Origin: Ruminococcus sp. YRD2003
GTDB taxonomy: Bacteria > Bacillota > Clostridia > Oscillospirales > Ruminococcaceae
Assembly (NCBI GenBank): GCA_900109435.1
Contig: FNZT01000017.1
Coordinates: 24,179-80,524 of the forward strand
Reading direction: 5' to 3'
DNA: 56,346 nt
Below the pieces are notes generated by a model. That model had not been told where the DNA came from. It saw nothing but the letters and a program-made list of their open reading frames with translations, and did not search any database. Shown here piece by piece: positions 25,932-35,550 of this stretch. The stretch's first letter is position 1. The number at the start of each line of letters is the position of its first letter. The translations under genes were made by a program, and so were the position numbers.

Positions 25932-27197
25932 ATGGGTATGACTATGACGCAGAAGATTCTTGCGGCTCATGCGGGAGCGGAGTCCGTGCGGGCGGGGGAG
26001 CTCATCCTCGCCTCGCTCGACCTCGTTCTCGGCAACGACATTACTTCGCCCGTTGCCATACGTGAGTTCGCCAAGCTCGGAAAAGACAGCGTGTTCGACA
26101 ATAATAAGGTCGCGATGGTGATGGACCACTTCGTGCCCAACAAGGACATCAAAGCAGCAGAGCAGTGTAAGGTATGCCGCGGTTTCTGTGCGGATATGGA
26201 TATAACCCATTTCTATGACGTCGGCGATATGGGCATCGAGCACGCGCTCCTGCCCGAAAAAGGTCTCGTCACCGCGGGGGACGCTGTCATCGGCGCTGAC
26301 TCGCATACCTGCACCTACGGCGCTCTCGGTGCGTTCTCGACAGGCGTGGGCTCGACCGATATGGCGTGCGCTATGGCGATAGGCAAGGCGTGGTTCAAGG
26401 TGCCCTCCGCGATGAGGGTGGAGCTCACGGGGGCTTTGCGTCCCTATGTCAGCGGAAAGGACGTCATATTGCAGATAATCGGGAAAATAGGCGTGGACGG
26501 CGCGCTCTACCGCTCGATGGAGTTCGGCGGAGAGGGGCTTTCCTCGCTCACTATGGCTGACCGCTTCACTATCGCGAACATGGCGATAGAGGCGGGCGCT
26601 AAGAACGGCATCTTCGAGGTCGATGAGCTCACGCTCGGCTATATACGCGGGCACGGAGCTGACGAGCCGAAGGTATATGCTCCCGATGCAGACGCAGACT
26701 ACGACGAAGTCCTGCACATCGACCTCTCCGAGACAGAGCCGACTGTCGCTTTCCCTCACCTGCCCGAAAATGCAAGGACGTTCGCGGATATCGGCGATGT
26801 GAAGATAGACCAGGTCGTTATCGGCTCCTGCACAAACGGCAGGCTCGAGGACCTGCAGGCGGCGGCTGAGATAATGCGCGGCAGACACGTGGCAAAGGGC
26901 GTGCGCGTCATCGTTATACCCGCCACTCAGCGCGTCTATCTCGAGGCTATGGAGCTCGGTCTGCTGAAGGTATTCATCGAGAGCGGCGCTGTTGTGTCGA
27001 CTCCTACCTGCGGTCCGTGCCTCGGCGGTTATATGGGCATTCTCGCCGAGGGCGAGCGCGCGGTGACTACCACTAACCGAAACTTCGTCGGGCGTATGGG
27101 CCACCCGAAGTCGGAGGTGTACCTCGCGAGCCCCGCTACTGCCGCCGCAAGCGCGCTGACAGGCAGGATAACTTCTCCGTGGGAGGTAATGGCATGA
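25932..27197 (+). CDS. leuC: 3-isopropylmalate dehydratase large subunit
   Basis: 421 residues, HacA/LeuC short form of anaerobes. DHFVPNKD near residue 61, [21 protein letters not shown] near 117, [11 protein letters not shown] near 300 and PTCGPCLGG near 358 supply the 4Fe-4S ligands. With LeuD it isomerises 2- to 3-isopropylmalate. The stop overlaps the leuD start in ATGA. Confidence 0.95.
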   Translation: MGMTMTQKILAAHAGAESVRAGELILASLDLVLGNDITSPVAIREFAKLGKDSVFDNNKVAMVMDHFVPNKDIKAAEQCKVCRGFCADMDITHFYDVGDMGIEHALLPEKGLVTAGDAVIGADSHTCTYGALGAFSTGVGSTDMACAMAIGKAWFKVPSAMRVELTGALRPYVSGKDVILQIIGKIGVDGALYRSMEFGGEGLSSLTMADRFTIANMAIEAGAKNGIFEVDELTLGYIRGHGADEPKVYAPDADADYDEVLHIDLSETEPTVAFPHLPENARTFADIGDVKIDQVVIGSCTNGRLEDLQAAAEIMRGRHVAKGVRVIVIPATQRVYLEAMELGLLKVFIESGAVVSTPTCGPCLGGYMGILAEGERAVTTTNRNFVGRMGHPKSEVYLASPATAAASALTGRITSPWEVMA

Positions 27198-27688
27198 AAT
27201 ATTCGGGTAATGTGATAAAATACGGCGACAACGTCGATACAGACGTTATCATACCCGCGCGGTACCTCAATACGAGCGAGCCGTCGGAGCTCGCCGCTCA
27301 CTGCATGGAGGACCTCGACAAGACCTTCACTGCACGTGTTAAACAGGGCGACATCATCACCGCAGGACTGAATTTCGGGTGCGGTTCCTCGCGCGAGCAC
27401 GCTCCGATAGCAATTAAGGCGAGCGGGGTCTCGCTCGTCATTGCAAAGAGCTTCGCGCGTATCTTCTACCGCAATGCTATCAACATCGGGCTCGCGATAG
27501 TTGAGTGTCCCGAGGCAGCGGAGGAGATACGCGAGGGCGATATAGTCGAGGCCGATCTCGACAACGGTATCATCCGCGACCTCACTGCGGGAAAAGTGTA
27601 CAATACTGCCCCGTTCCCCGAGTTCGTGCAGAAAATCATCGGGAACGGCGGGCTTATCGCTTCGATCGCTAACGGAGCGGTGAAGTAG
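27194..27688 (+). CDS. leuD: 3-isopropylmalate dehydratase small subunit
   Basis: 164 residues from ATG 27194, which overlaps the leuC stop (GGGAGGTAATGGC upstream). Family motifs [15 protein letters not shown] (about 11-25) and [11 protein letters not shown] (about 61-71). Forms the dehydratase with LeuC. Confidence 0.95.
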   Translation: MKYSGNVIKYGDNVDTDVIIPARYLNTSEPSELAAHCMEDLDKTFTARVKQGDIITAGLNFGCGSSREHAPIAIKASGVSLVIAKSFARIFYRNAINIGLAIVECPEAAEEIREGDIVEADLDNGIIRDLTAGKVYNTAPFPEFVQKIIGNGGLIASIANGAVK

Positions 27689-27710
27689 AAGAACTCAGAG
27701 CTCAGAATGT

Positions 27711-27860
27711 AGGGGCGCATTACAGCAAAGCTGCATATAACATCGCAATCCAAATCAAAGATTTGGTGCGCTGCTTATCCGTGCGCCCGTATAATGCGTA
27801 ATTGGAGGTATCGCCTGCGGCGATGATTTGAAACGGGACGTCGAGGACGCCGTCCCCTAC
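27711..27860. repeat. 86-bp inverted-repeat copy A plus dispersed palindrome
   Basis: 27711-27796 recurs in opposite orientation at 32853-32938 with only two mismatches; each contains the palindrome CCAAATCAAAGATTTGG. 27835-27860 is a copy of the 26-28 bp palindrome also found at 8130, 18811 and 32647. The gap holds no gene. Confidence 0.9.
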
Positions 27861-27912
27861 ATATTGTTGCTTGCCGAAAGTCGTTTGCACAGAGTCCCTG
27901 AAAGGAGGAATC

Positions 27913-28389
27913 ATGAAACGAAAGAGCTATAATCCCGCACTGATAATGTTCCCTATCGGTCTGCTCGAGATGCTGCTCGTCACGGGTGTCCCCGTGGGAA
28001 AGGCACCTCTGCCCATTGCGGCTGTTGTCGTGTTCGCGCTCGCTTCGATCGCTGTGATCGTACTCTCCGCGACGATAAAGGGCAACATCAGGCTGTTTGT
28101 AACGATAGGCGCACTCTTCCTCGCGACGCTCACCTTCATCGGCATTGTCGAGGTCGCCTGCGCGGATAAGATAGTTTTGCTCGCCGTGGGGTGGTTCATG
28201 GGGGCGTGTACGGGCGTTGGCGGCATAATCAAGTCCGTCCGCAACCGCGGGGACTACAAGGTGATCATGTCTGTCGTCTTTAACAGCCTGACCGTGCTCA
28301 TCGCACTCATCACTGCCGCTGCGGAACTCGTGACTTTCCGCGGTCTGGTCATTCTCGAAAAAGCCGCGCCCGCTGTCAGCGGGCAGTAA
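27913..28389 (+). CDS. Four-helix membrane protein, unknown function
   Basis: 158 residues from ATG 27913 (AAAGGAGG upstream). Basic N-terminus and four hydrophobic segments at about 9-24, 33-52, 60-82 and 117-140. I do not recognise a family. It separates leuD from leuB and follows a repeat-filled gap, so it may be an insertion into an older leuCDB operon. Confidence 0.7.
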   Translation: MKRKSYNPALIMFPIGLLEMLLVTGVPVGKAPLPIAAVVVFALASIAVIVLSATIKGNIRLFVTIGALFLATLTFIGIVEVACADKIVLLAVGWFMGACTGVGGIIKSVRNRGDYKVIMSVVFNSLTVLIALITAAAELVTFRGLVILEKAAPAVSGQ

Positions 28390-28398
28390 GGAGCATTT

Positions 28399-29472
28399 AT
28401 GAAAGCTGAAATCGCCCTTCTGAAAGGCGACGGCATCGGTCCCGAGATAGTGGACAGCACCGTCGCGGTTCTGGAAAAAACTGCGCAGATATACGGACAC
28501 GAATTCGTATTCAAACCGTACCTCATAGGCGGCTGCGCGATAGATGCAACGGGACAGCCCCTCCCCGAGGAGACCGTGAACGGCTGCCTCGCGAGCGATT
28601 GTGTGCTGCTCGGAGCGGTCGGCGGTCCGAAGTGGGACGGTCTGGCAGGGGATAAGCGCCCCGAAAAGGCTCTCCTCGGCATCCGCGCTGCTCTCGGGCT
28701 GTATACGAACCTCAGACCCGCTAAGCTCTACCCCGCGCTGAGGGCTGCCTCGCCGCTCAAGGATGAGATAGTCGAAGGTGGATTCGACATCATGATCGTC
28801 CGCGAGCTCACGGGGGGTATCTACTTCGGCGAGCGCGGATTCCGCGAGGGCAGATACGGGCGGGAGGCTTTCGACACCGAAGCCTACAGCGTGACCGAGA
28901 TAGAGCGTATAGGACGGGTTGCCTTCAACACCGCCATGAAGCGCAGCAGGCGCGTTTGCAGCGTGGACAAGGCGAATGTCCTCGAGACCTCGCGCCTCTG
29001 GAGGCAGACTATGCACCGCCTCGCGGAGGAATTCCCCGATGTCGCTTACACGGATATGTTCGTCGACAACGCCGCCATGCAGCTCGTACGCGACCCGCGG
29101 CAGTTCGATGTCATCGTTACCTCGAATATGTTCGGCGATATACTCTCCGACGAAGCCTCGCAGATAACAGGCTCGATAGGTATGCTGCCGTCTGCCTCGC
29201 TCGGGGACGGTACGCGCGGTATGTATGAGCCGATACACGGCTCTGCGCCCGATATCGCGGGACAAAATAAGGCTGACCCTATAGCTGCGGTGCTCTCGGG
29301 GGCGATGATGCTCAGGTACTCGCTCGGGCTCGCCGAGGAGGCTGACCGTATCGAGAGAGCTGTCGATGACGTGCTTAACGCGGGCTTCCGCACTGCCGAT
29401 ATTATGGGCTCGAAGCAGGGGAGCCCCCTCACTTGCACCGAAATGACGGAAAGGATTCTGGAAGCGCTATGA
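28399..29472 (+). CDS. leuB: 3-isopropylmalate dehydrogenase
   Basis: 357 residues. [18 protein letters not shown] at the N-terminus, [13 protein letters not shown] near 135, [11 protein letters not shown] near 193, [15 protein letters not shown] near 217 and [19 protein letters not shown] near 273 are the classic family segments. Oxidatively decarboxylates 3-isopropylmalate with NAD. GGAG ribosome site; its stop overlaps the next start in ATGA. Confidence 0.96.
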   Translation: MKAEIALLKGDGIGPEIVDSTVAVLEKTAQIYGHEFVFKPYLIGGCAIDATGQPLPEETVNGCLASDCVLLGAVGGPKWDGLAGDKRPEKALLGIRAALGLYTNLRPAKLYPALRAASPLKDEIVEGGFDIMIVRELTGGIYFGERGFREGRYGREAFDTEAYSVTEIERIGRVAFNTAMKRSRRVCSVDKANVLETSRLWRQTMHRLAEEFPDVAYTDMFVDNAAMQLVRDPRQFDVIVTSNMFGDILSDEASQITGSIGMLPSASLGDGTRGMYEPIHGSAPDIAGQNKADPIAAVLSGAMMLRYSLGLAEEADRIERAVDDVLNAGFRTADIMGSKQGSPLTCTEMTERILEAL

Positions 29473-29675
29473 TATGTGATAAATGCGAGGTCGAGATGAA
29501 TCTCGCGGAGACGATAAAGCTCAACTTCACAAGCCCGAATTTCGCCGAGCTCGGATTCTTTCGAGTGCCGAAGCAGTATCGGAACGTGGAGAAATACATC
29601 TGTCCGCTCTGCGGAAAGACGGGCTATGCTCCCGAAATGCCGCAGGATGACGAGACTACCGTTGAAAAGGAGTAA
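29469..29675 (+). CDS. Small zinc-ribbon protein, unknown function
   Basis: 68 residues, starting in the ATGA overlap with leuB. Two CxxC knuckles, CDKC (3-6) and CPLC (about 47-50), frame a probable single zinc ribbon. No further recognition. Translational coupling to leuB suggests it is made in step with leucine enzymes; the following nadA starts 4 nt after its stop. Confidence 0.75.
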   Translation: MICDKCEVEMNLAETIKLNFTSPNFAELGFFRVPKQYRNVEKYICPLCGKTGYAPEMPQDDETTVEKE

Positions 29676-29679
29676 AAAT

Positions 29680-30606
29680 ATGACAGTACGCGAACTACAG
29701 GACAAGATAATCAAGCTCAAAAAAGAAACGAATACTGCTATCCTCGCACACAGCTATCAGGCACGCGAGATAGTCGAGATAGCCGACTTCACGGGCGACA
29801 GCTATAAGCTCAGCGTCGATGCCACCAAGACCGACGCCGAAAATATCATCTTCTGCGGCGTTCACTTCATGGCTGAGACCGCGAAGATGCTCTCGCCGCA
29901 GAAGCGCGTCTTCCTCGCAAACAAGGACGCGGGCTGTCCTATGGCGGAGCAGATGGACAAGGACCTCATCTCGCAGATACACGCTATGGAGCCCGACCGC
30001 ACCGTCGTCGCCTATATCAATACGACAGCAGAGCTGAAAACGGTCTGCGATGTGTGCGTTACGTCGTCGAGTGCGCTCCGCATAGTCAGGGCTCTCGACA
30101 ATGACAAGCTGCTCTTTATCCCCGACTGCAACCTCGGAAGCTGGGTGCAGGCTCAGTGCCCCGAAAAGGATATCAAGCTCCTCAGCGGAGGATGTCCCAC
30201 ACACGCGGCGCTGACGGTCGCGGAGGTCAAGAAGGCTAAGGAGGAGCATCCCGACGCTCTCTTCCTCGTTCACCCCGAATGCGTTCCCGCCGTAGTGGCT
30301 CTTGCTGACTATGCGGGCTCGACAAGCGGTATCATGAAATTTGCCATGGAGTCCGATGCGAAGGAGTTCATCATCGGTACCGAGACTTCCATTGCCGAGC
30401 ATTTGCAGTATGAATGTCCCGATAAGAAGTTCTACCCCGTGACTAAAAATATCGTCTGCCGCAATATGAAGCTCACGACCCTCCCCGATGTGTACAATAC
30501 GCTCGCGGGAATGGACAGCGGTGAGGCTTTCGAGATACTCATGAGCGACGAGCTCATCGCCTCCGCGCGCAAGTGTATCGACGAGATGATACGCCTCGGA
30601 GGCTGA
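29680..30606 (+). CDS. nadA: Quinolinate synthase
   Basis: 308 residues from ATG 29680 (AAAGGAG upstream). The three expected 4Fe-4S cysteines are C86 (AGCPMAE), C172 (SGGCPTH) and C260, spaced as in the short NadA form. AHSYQAREIVEIADF and GVHFMAETAKML are typical. It condenses iminoaspartate with dihydroxyacetone phosphate to quinolinate. Its partners nadB and nadC lie 7-10 kb away on the other strand; nadA here belongs to the leu transcript and is followed 1 nt later by hydE. Confidence 0.95.
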   Translation: MTVRELQDKIIKLKKETNTAILAHSYQAREIVEIADFTGDSYKLSVDATKTDAENIIFCGVHFMAETAKMLSPQKRVFLANKDAGCPMAEQMDKDLISQIHAMEPDRTVVAYINTTAELKTVCDVCVTSSSALRIVRALDNDKLLFIPDCNLGSWVQAQCPEKDIKLLSGGCPTHAALTVAEVKKAKEEHPDALFLVHPECVPAVVALADYAGSTSGIMKFAMESDAKEFIIGTETSIAEHLQYECPDKKFYPVTKNIVCRNMKLTTLPDVYNTLAGMDSGEAFEILMSDELIASARKCIDEMIRLGG

Positions 30607-30607
30607 T

Positions 30608-31645
30608 ATGACCGAGCTTATCGAAAAACTTTACCGTACCTCAGACCTGTCAGACGCGGAACTGAAACTCCTGATAGTGATCGATGACGCGGATGCTGCG
30701 GAGCTCCTGCGAAGACGCGCTGACGAGGTGCGTCAGCGGCACTACGGGAAAAAGGTCTTCCTGCGCGGACTCATCGAGGTGTCGAGCTACTGTAAAAATG
30801 ACTGCCTGTACTGCGGTATCCGCCGCAGTAACAAGGACGCCGACCGCTACCGCCTCACGCGCGAGCAGATAATGCTCTGCGCCGAGAGCGGCTATGAGCT
30901 CGGATTCCGCACCTTCGTCATGCAGGGCGGCGAGGACAGTTTCTTCACCGACGACTTTATCTGCGGCGTGATATCAGAGCTGCGCGGGAAATATCCCGAC
31001 TGCGCGATAACTCTGTCCCTCGGCGAGCGCAGCTTTGACAGCTACAGGCGCATGAAAGAGGCGGGCGCCGACCGCTACCTGCTGCGTCATGAAGCTGCCG
31101 ACGAGGAGCTGTACAAATGCCTGCACCCCGCGGAAATGAGCCTTTCACACCGCAAGCAGTGCCTTTTCGACCTGCGCGAGCTCGGGTATCAGGTCGGAGC
31201 AGGGTTTATGGTGGGGGCGCCTTATCAGACCGCCGACCACATAATTGCAGACCTTCGGTTCTTGCAGGAACTCAAGCCGCAGATGATAGGGATAGGTCCG
31301 TTCGTACCGCACCATTCCACGCCGTTTGCGGACGAAAAGGGCGGCACGCTCGGGCTAACGCTGAGGCTGCTCGGCATTCTCAGGCTGATGTTCCCGAAGG
31401 TGCTGCTCCCCGCAACGACCGCTCTCGGTACTATTGCTCCGAACGGGCGTGAACTCGGCTTGCAGACGGGCTGCAATGTGGTGATGCCGAACCTTTCGCC
31501 TGTAGATGTGCGGAAGAAGTATGACCTCTACGACAACAAGATATGTACGGGCGAAGAGGCGGCGGAATGCCGCGCCTGCCTGCAAAGGCGCATTGAAGCC
31601 GCTGGGTATGAGGTCGCCGTCGAGCGCGGAGACTGTATAGAATAA
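30608..31645 (+). CDS. hydE: [FeFe] hydrogenase H-cluster radical SAM maturase
   Basis: 345 residues. Radical-SAM cluster motif CKNDCLYC (C62, C66, C69) in SYCKNDCLYCGIRRSN, then MQGGEDSFF and a C-terminal region with CTGEEAAECRACL typical of the BATS-type end of HydE. HydE helps build the dithiomethylamine-bridged diiron site of [FeFe] hydrogenase. It begins 1 nt after nadA. HydF, HydG and a hydrogenase are not in the window, so it is a detached member. The paralogous PylB and BioB are less likely given the motif context. Confidence 0.88.
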   Translation: MTELIEKLYRTSDLSDAELKLLIVIDDADAAELLRRRADEVRQRHYGKKVFLRGLIEVSSYCKNDCLYCGIRRSNKDADRYRLTREQIMLCAESGYELGFRTFVMQGGEDSFFTDDFICGVISELRGKYPDCAITLSLGERSFDSYRRMKEAGADRYLLRHEAADEELYKCLHPAEMSLSHRKQCLFDLRELGYQVGAGFMVGAPYQTADHIIADLRFLQELKPQMIGIGPFVPHHSTPFADEKGGTLGLTLRLLGILRLMFPKVLLPATTALGTIAPNGRELGLQTGCNVVMPNLSPVDVRKKYDLYDNKICTGEEAAECRACLQRRIEAAGYEVAVERGDCIE

Positions 31646-31694
31646 CATTTGTAGGGGACGCCGCCTTGGCGTCCCTGCCAAAAAGGAGAAAAAT

Positions 31695-32634
31695 ATGCGA
31701 GTAAGATTCCATTTGCCCGATTTTTCGGGACGATTCAGCCTTAACCTGATGTTCGCGGAAATGCTGAAGAACAGACCCGACTTCTTCCGAGAAGGTGTCG
31801 AGATAGCCTCTTTCTACGGCGTTTTCCCGCCCTCGATATGGAACGGCGGACGCACTCAGGGCGGCGTCTGCGACAGCGCTTTCGTCAAGCGCGTTATCAA
31901 GGAGTTCAACGACCGCGGCATCCCCCTCCGCTTTACCTTCACCAACCCCGCTCTCGAGAAAAAACACCTCTCCGACCCGTTCTGCAATATGGTCATGAAC
32001 CTCGCGAACAACGGGCTCAACGAGGCTATTGTGATGTCTCCGCTGCTCGAGGACTATATACGTAAGAATTACCCGAAGTACAAGCTCACGAGCTCGACCT
32101 GCAAGCGTATCACCGACCCCGTTAAGCTCGAGGAGGAGCTCGGAAAGGACTACAGCATCGTTGTTGTTGACTATGACTTCAACAATAACTTCGATGTGCT
32201 CTCGAAACTCCCCCCGTAAAGAGGACTGCGAGCTGCTCGTCAATGCCTGCTGTGAGCCTAACTGTCCACGCAGAAGCGCACATTACCGCTGTATCGGTGA
32301 GCAGCAGATAGCCTATAACGAGCACATCAAAAAGCACCCAGGTATGCCGTTCAATCCCGATAAGTTCGACCCCCAGCACTTCCGCGACTGCCCTTACTCG
32401 CAGCGCGGTATCTTCGAGATACGCGGGCTCCGCACTCATATCTCGCCCGACGACATCTGGGAAAAGTATGTGCCTATGGGCTTTGAACAGTTCAAGATCG
32501 AGGGGCGCACTGCGAGCGCTCTCAATATCCTCGAGACCTATATGTACTATATGGCTAAGCCCGAATGCCGTGACGAGGCGCGCTTCACGCTGCTGAAGGC
32601 TCTCGAGAACAGCGGGGCTCTCACCTATAGATAA
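31695..32634 (+). pseudogene. Unknown-family gene, paralogue A, broken by a C6-run frameshift
   Basis: Encodes a protein 54-60% like paralogue B (32963-33922) by eye, but the frame breaks at a run of six C (32210-32215). The first frame ends in LSKLPP-stop; dropping one C reads LPRKEDCELLVNACC and continues to the stop at 32634, giving a 312-residue protein. AAAGGAG precedes ATG 31695. May be a real mutation, a phase-variable site or a sequencing error. The rest of the sequence looks intact, including CELLVNACCEPNC and GFEQFKIEGRT, so any loss is recent. Confidence 0.8.
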
Positions 32635-32646
32635 ACTCCCGATAGT

Positions 32647-32938
32647 GGGACGTCGAGGACGCCGTCCCCTACAGTCCGTTGCAGTTGGTTCGTTCGTGCA
32701 TTTACGGGCGGCGGTACGCCGATTTATTGGCGTGCGTGCAATGCGAGTGAAAATGCGGACTGCCAAAGGCAGCCCCTACGCAGCGAAATGCAACCGCAAC
32801 CAATTGTAGGAGCGGATATTATCCGCCCGCACAAGTATATATTTTTCAATGACATTACACGGGCGCACGGATAAGCAGCGCACCAAATCTTTGATTTGGA
32901 TTGCGATGCTATATGCAGCTTTGCTGTAATGCGCCCCT
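32647..32938. repeat. Palindrome cluster and 86-bp inverted-repeat copy B
   Basis: A 28 bp copy of the dispersed palindrome (32647-32674), two further CCCCTAC-edged or GTAGGAG-edged units (about 32771-32785, 32806-32830), and at 32853-32938 the inverted copy of 27711-27796. The 32635-32962 gap has no gene. Confidence 0.9.
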
Positions 32939-32962
32939 ACACATTGATTTCAAGGAGAATAT

Positions 32963-33922
32963 ATGAAAGCAAGATTCCACCTCCCCGATTTCAGCAAGCA
33001 CTTCGCGTTCAATATCATCTTCGCGGAGATGCTGCAAGTCCTGCCCGACTACTTCCGCGAGGGCGTCGAGATAGCCTCCGTATACGGCACATTCCCGCCT
33101 GCGATCTGGAACGGCGGACGCTTTCAGTACGGGATCTGTGACAAGAATTTCATTAAAACCGTCATCAAAGCCTTCAACGATAAGGGCATTCCGCTCCGTT
33201 TTACTTTCACGAACCCCCTTATCGAGAAAAAGCACCTCTCCGACGACTACTGCAATATGATAATGCACCTCGCCGACAACGGTATGAATGAGGTCATCGT
33301 CGCTTCGCCCGTGCTCGAGGACTACATTCGCTCGAATTATCCCAATTACAAGCTGACAAGCTCTACCTGCAAGCGTATAACCGAGCCCGATAAGCTCTAT
33401 GCGGAGCTTGAGCGCGATTACCATATCGTCGTCATCGACTATGACCTCAACAATAACTTCGAGGCGCTCGAAAAAATACGCGACAAGAAAAAGTGCGAGC
33501 TGCTCGTCAATGCGTGCTGCAATCCGAACTGCAAGCTCCGCTCCGAGCACTACCGTGTCATCGGCGCTGAGCAGTTCGCCTATGCCGAGCATATCAAAAA
33601 GCACCCGAACAAGGACTTCGATTTTTCTGTGCTACCCAAGTACGCGGAGTATCAGAATGAGGCGATATTCGGCTGTCAGTGCATGAACCGCACTACCTTC
33701 GAGAGCCGTAAACTGAGCAGCCATATCTCTCCCGATGCGATATGGGAGAAGTATATCCCCATGGGCTTTGAACAGTTCAAGATAGAGGGCAGGACTATCG
33801 ACCTCTTTAACCTCATGGAGCACTATATGTACTATATGGTCAAGCCCGAGTGCCGCGATGAGGCTCGCCTCAGACTTTATATCCAGCTCGCCAAGCGCGG
33901 CGTTATAAAGGCGCAGTTCTGA
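32963..33922 (+). CDS. Unknown-family protein, paralogue B (possible U32-like TIM barrel)
   Basis: 319 residues, AAGGAG ribosome site. No signal peptide or membrane segment. Conserved with paralogue A: FHLPDFS, EGVEIASVYGTFPPAIWNGG, LTSSTCKRIT, CELLVNACCNPNCKLRSEHY, and the closing EQFKIEGRT. The CC-x3-C cluster followed by RSEHY recalls the cysteine motif of peptidase-U32/UbiU-like barrels, but I cannot confirm homology. Cysteines suggest a metal or iron-sulfur site. Sits between the leu-nad-hyd genes and an acetylesterase gene. Confidence 0.75.
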   Translation: MKARFHLPDFSKHFAFNIIFAEMLQVLPDYFREGVEIASVYGTFPPAIWNGGRFQYGICDKNFIKTVIKAFNDKGIPLRFTFTNPLIEKKHLSDDYCNMIMHLADNGMNEVIVASPVLEDYIRSNYPNYKLTSSTCKRITEPDKLYAELERDYHIVVIDYDLNNNFEALEKIRDKKKCELLVNACCNPNCKLRSEHYRVIGAEQFAYAEHIKKHPNKDFDFSVLPKYAEYQNEAIFGCQCMNRTTFESRKLSSHISPDAIWEKYIPMGFEQFKIEGRTIDLFNLMEHYMYYMVKPECRDEARLRLYIQLAKRGVIKAQF

Positions 33923-34014
33923 CTGTAGAGGCGCCCTTCGGGCGTCCGCAAACTGCAAAAAATGACGGGCGAGCGGAACTCGCCCCTACAGATTCCACGC
34001 AAAAGGAGTTTACT

Positions 34015-35550
34015 ATGAAAACAGCCCCGATTTTCAGCGATAATATGGTGCTTCAGCGTCACAAGAACATCCGCGTGTTCGGCTCGTGCTCGGGCAGGGA
34101 GCAGCGCATCACCGTCAGCATCCCCGAGCTTCACGCCTCCGCGGAAGCCGTCATCACGGACGGCAGGTGGGAAGCTGTCCTGCCTGCGCTCCCCGAATGT
34201 GACTGCTGTACCCTCGTCGTTGCCTGCGGTGCAATACAGAAGCAATTCTCCAACGTCGCTGTCGGGGAAGTTTGGCTCGCGGGAGGGCAGTCAAACATGG
34301 AGTTCGAGCTCCGCAACGACAGGCACGGCACCGATGAGCTCCGAAAGTGCGCAGACGAGAATGTGCGCTATTACTACACGCCGAAAGTTTCTATGCTCGG
34401 CGATGAGCTTACTGCCGCAGAAGCCGCTTCATGCTGGACTGCCGCCTCGGAGACGGATTCGGTCGCGTGGTCGGCGGTCGGCTGGTACTTCGCAAAGGAG
34501 CTCAGCCGCAGGCTCGGCTGCACTGTCGGCATTATCGGCTGCAACTGGGGCGGTACCTCCGCTTCCGCATGGGTGCCGAGAGATGTTCTCGATACCGCGG
34601 GGCTGCGCCCTTACCTCGATGAGTATGCCTCGGCGGTCGAGGGAAAGACCGACGCGCAGATGATAGCCGAGTATGACGAATACGTTGCATATCAGACCGA
34701 ATTTGATAGGCGCGTCGGCGAGTGCTACGCTGAAAACCCCGATATTTCGTGGGACGAAGTGCTCGGAAAATGCGGCGAGAACCGCTATCCAGGTCCGCTC
34801 GGGATTAAAAATCCAATGCGCCCCTGCGGGCTCTTCTACACCATGATAAGCCGTGTGTCGCCATATACTGTGCGCGGCGTGCTCTGGTATCAGGGAGAGT
34901 CCGACGACCACCGCCCCGAGTCCTACTATGAGCTGATGTGCGCGCTGATACGCTGCTGGCGCGAGGTCTGGCACGACGACGGTATGGCTTTCCTCATCGT
35001 GCAGCTGCCGATGTATTCATGCGACGGAGATACCGAATCAATGCGCTGGGCTTTCATACGTGAGGCGCAGGAGAGGCTCTTCCGCACCGTGAAAAATACG
35101 GGGCTCGCTGTCACCCTCGACTGCGGCGAATACAACAATATCCACCCCGCCGACAAGTCTGCGGTCGGGCACAGGCTCTTTTTGCAGGCGATGAGCGAGG
35201 TCTACGGGCTCTCGGACAGAGCCGATACCATGCCGCCGTTGTACGGCTCGCATGAGGTCAGGAACGGCGATACTATGGTCGTTTACCTCGATAACCCGTC
35301 GCATTGCCTGTCGGGAAATGACAGCTGCCGCGAGGGCTTTGAGCTCGCCGGGGCGGACGGTGTGTACTTCCCTGCCGACTCCGTGGAGATACTCGGTGAC
35401 CAGATACATATAAAGTCCGAGAAGGTAAAGCGTCCCGTGAACGTGCGCTTTAAGTGGATAAACTATGCCGATGTGGGGCTTTTCAGCTCAAACGGCATTC
35501 CCGCGGCTCCCTTCCGCACGGACAATTTCTGCAAGGAGAATAAGCAATGA
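34015..35550 (+). CDS. Sialate-O-acetylesterase-like SGNH hydrolase
   Basis: 511 residues. N-terminal beta domain (APIFSDNMVLQR start), then the SASA domain with catalytic Ser93 in AGGQSNMEF, LWYQGESDDH near residue 290, and HPADKSAVG near 379 holding the Asp/His pair. No signal peptide, so it acts in the cytoplasm on imported acetylated sugars. In gut Ruminococcaceae such enzymes de-acetylate sialic acid or xylo/manno-oligosaccharides; the substrate is not decided here. AAAGGAG ribosome site; the stop overlaps the lipoprotein start. Confidence 0.9.
   Translation: MKTAPIFSDNMVLQRHKNIRVFGSCSGREQRITVSIPELHASAEAVITDGRWEAVLPALPECDCCTLVVACGAIQKQFSNVAVGEVWLAGGQSNMEFELRNDRHGTDELRKCADENVRYYYTPKVSMLGDELTAAEAASCWTAASETDSVAWSAVGWYFAKELSRRLGCTVGIIGCNWGGTSASAWVPRDVLDTAGLRPYLDEYASAVEGKTDAQMIAEYDEYVAYQTEFDRRVGECYAENPDISWDEVLGKCGENRYPGPLGIKNPMRPCGLFYTMISRVSPYTVRGVLWYQGESDDHRPESYYELMCALIRCWREVWHDDGMAFLIVQLPMYSCDGDTESMRWAFIREAQERLFRTVKNTGLAVTLDCGEYNNIHPADKSAVGHRLFLQAMSEVYGLSDRADTMPPLYGSHEVRNGDTMVVYLDNPSHCLSGNDSCREGFELAGADGVYFPADSVEILGDQIHIKSEKVKRPVNVRFKWINYADVGLFSSNGIPAAPFRTDNFCKENKQ

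Noticed and set aside
25362..27104. Long minus-strand open frame across the GNAT gene and leuC
   Set aside because: It covers the antisense of two clear genes and their gap; GC-rich third positions create such open frames throughout the window.
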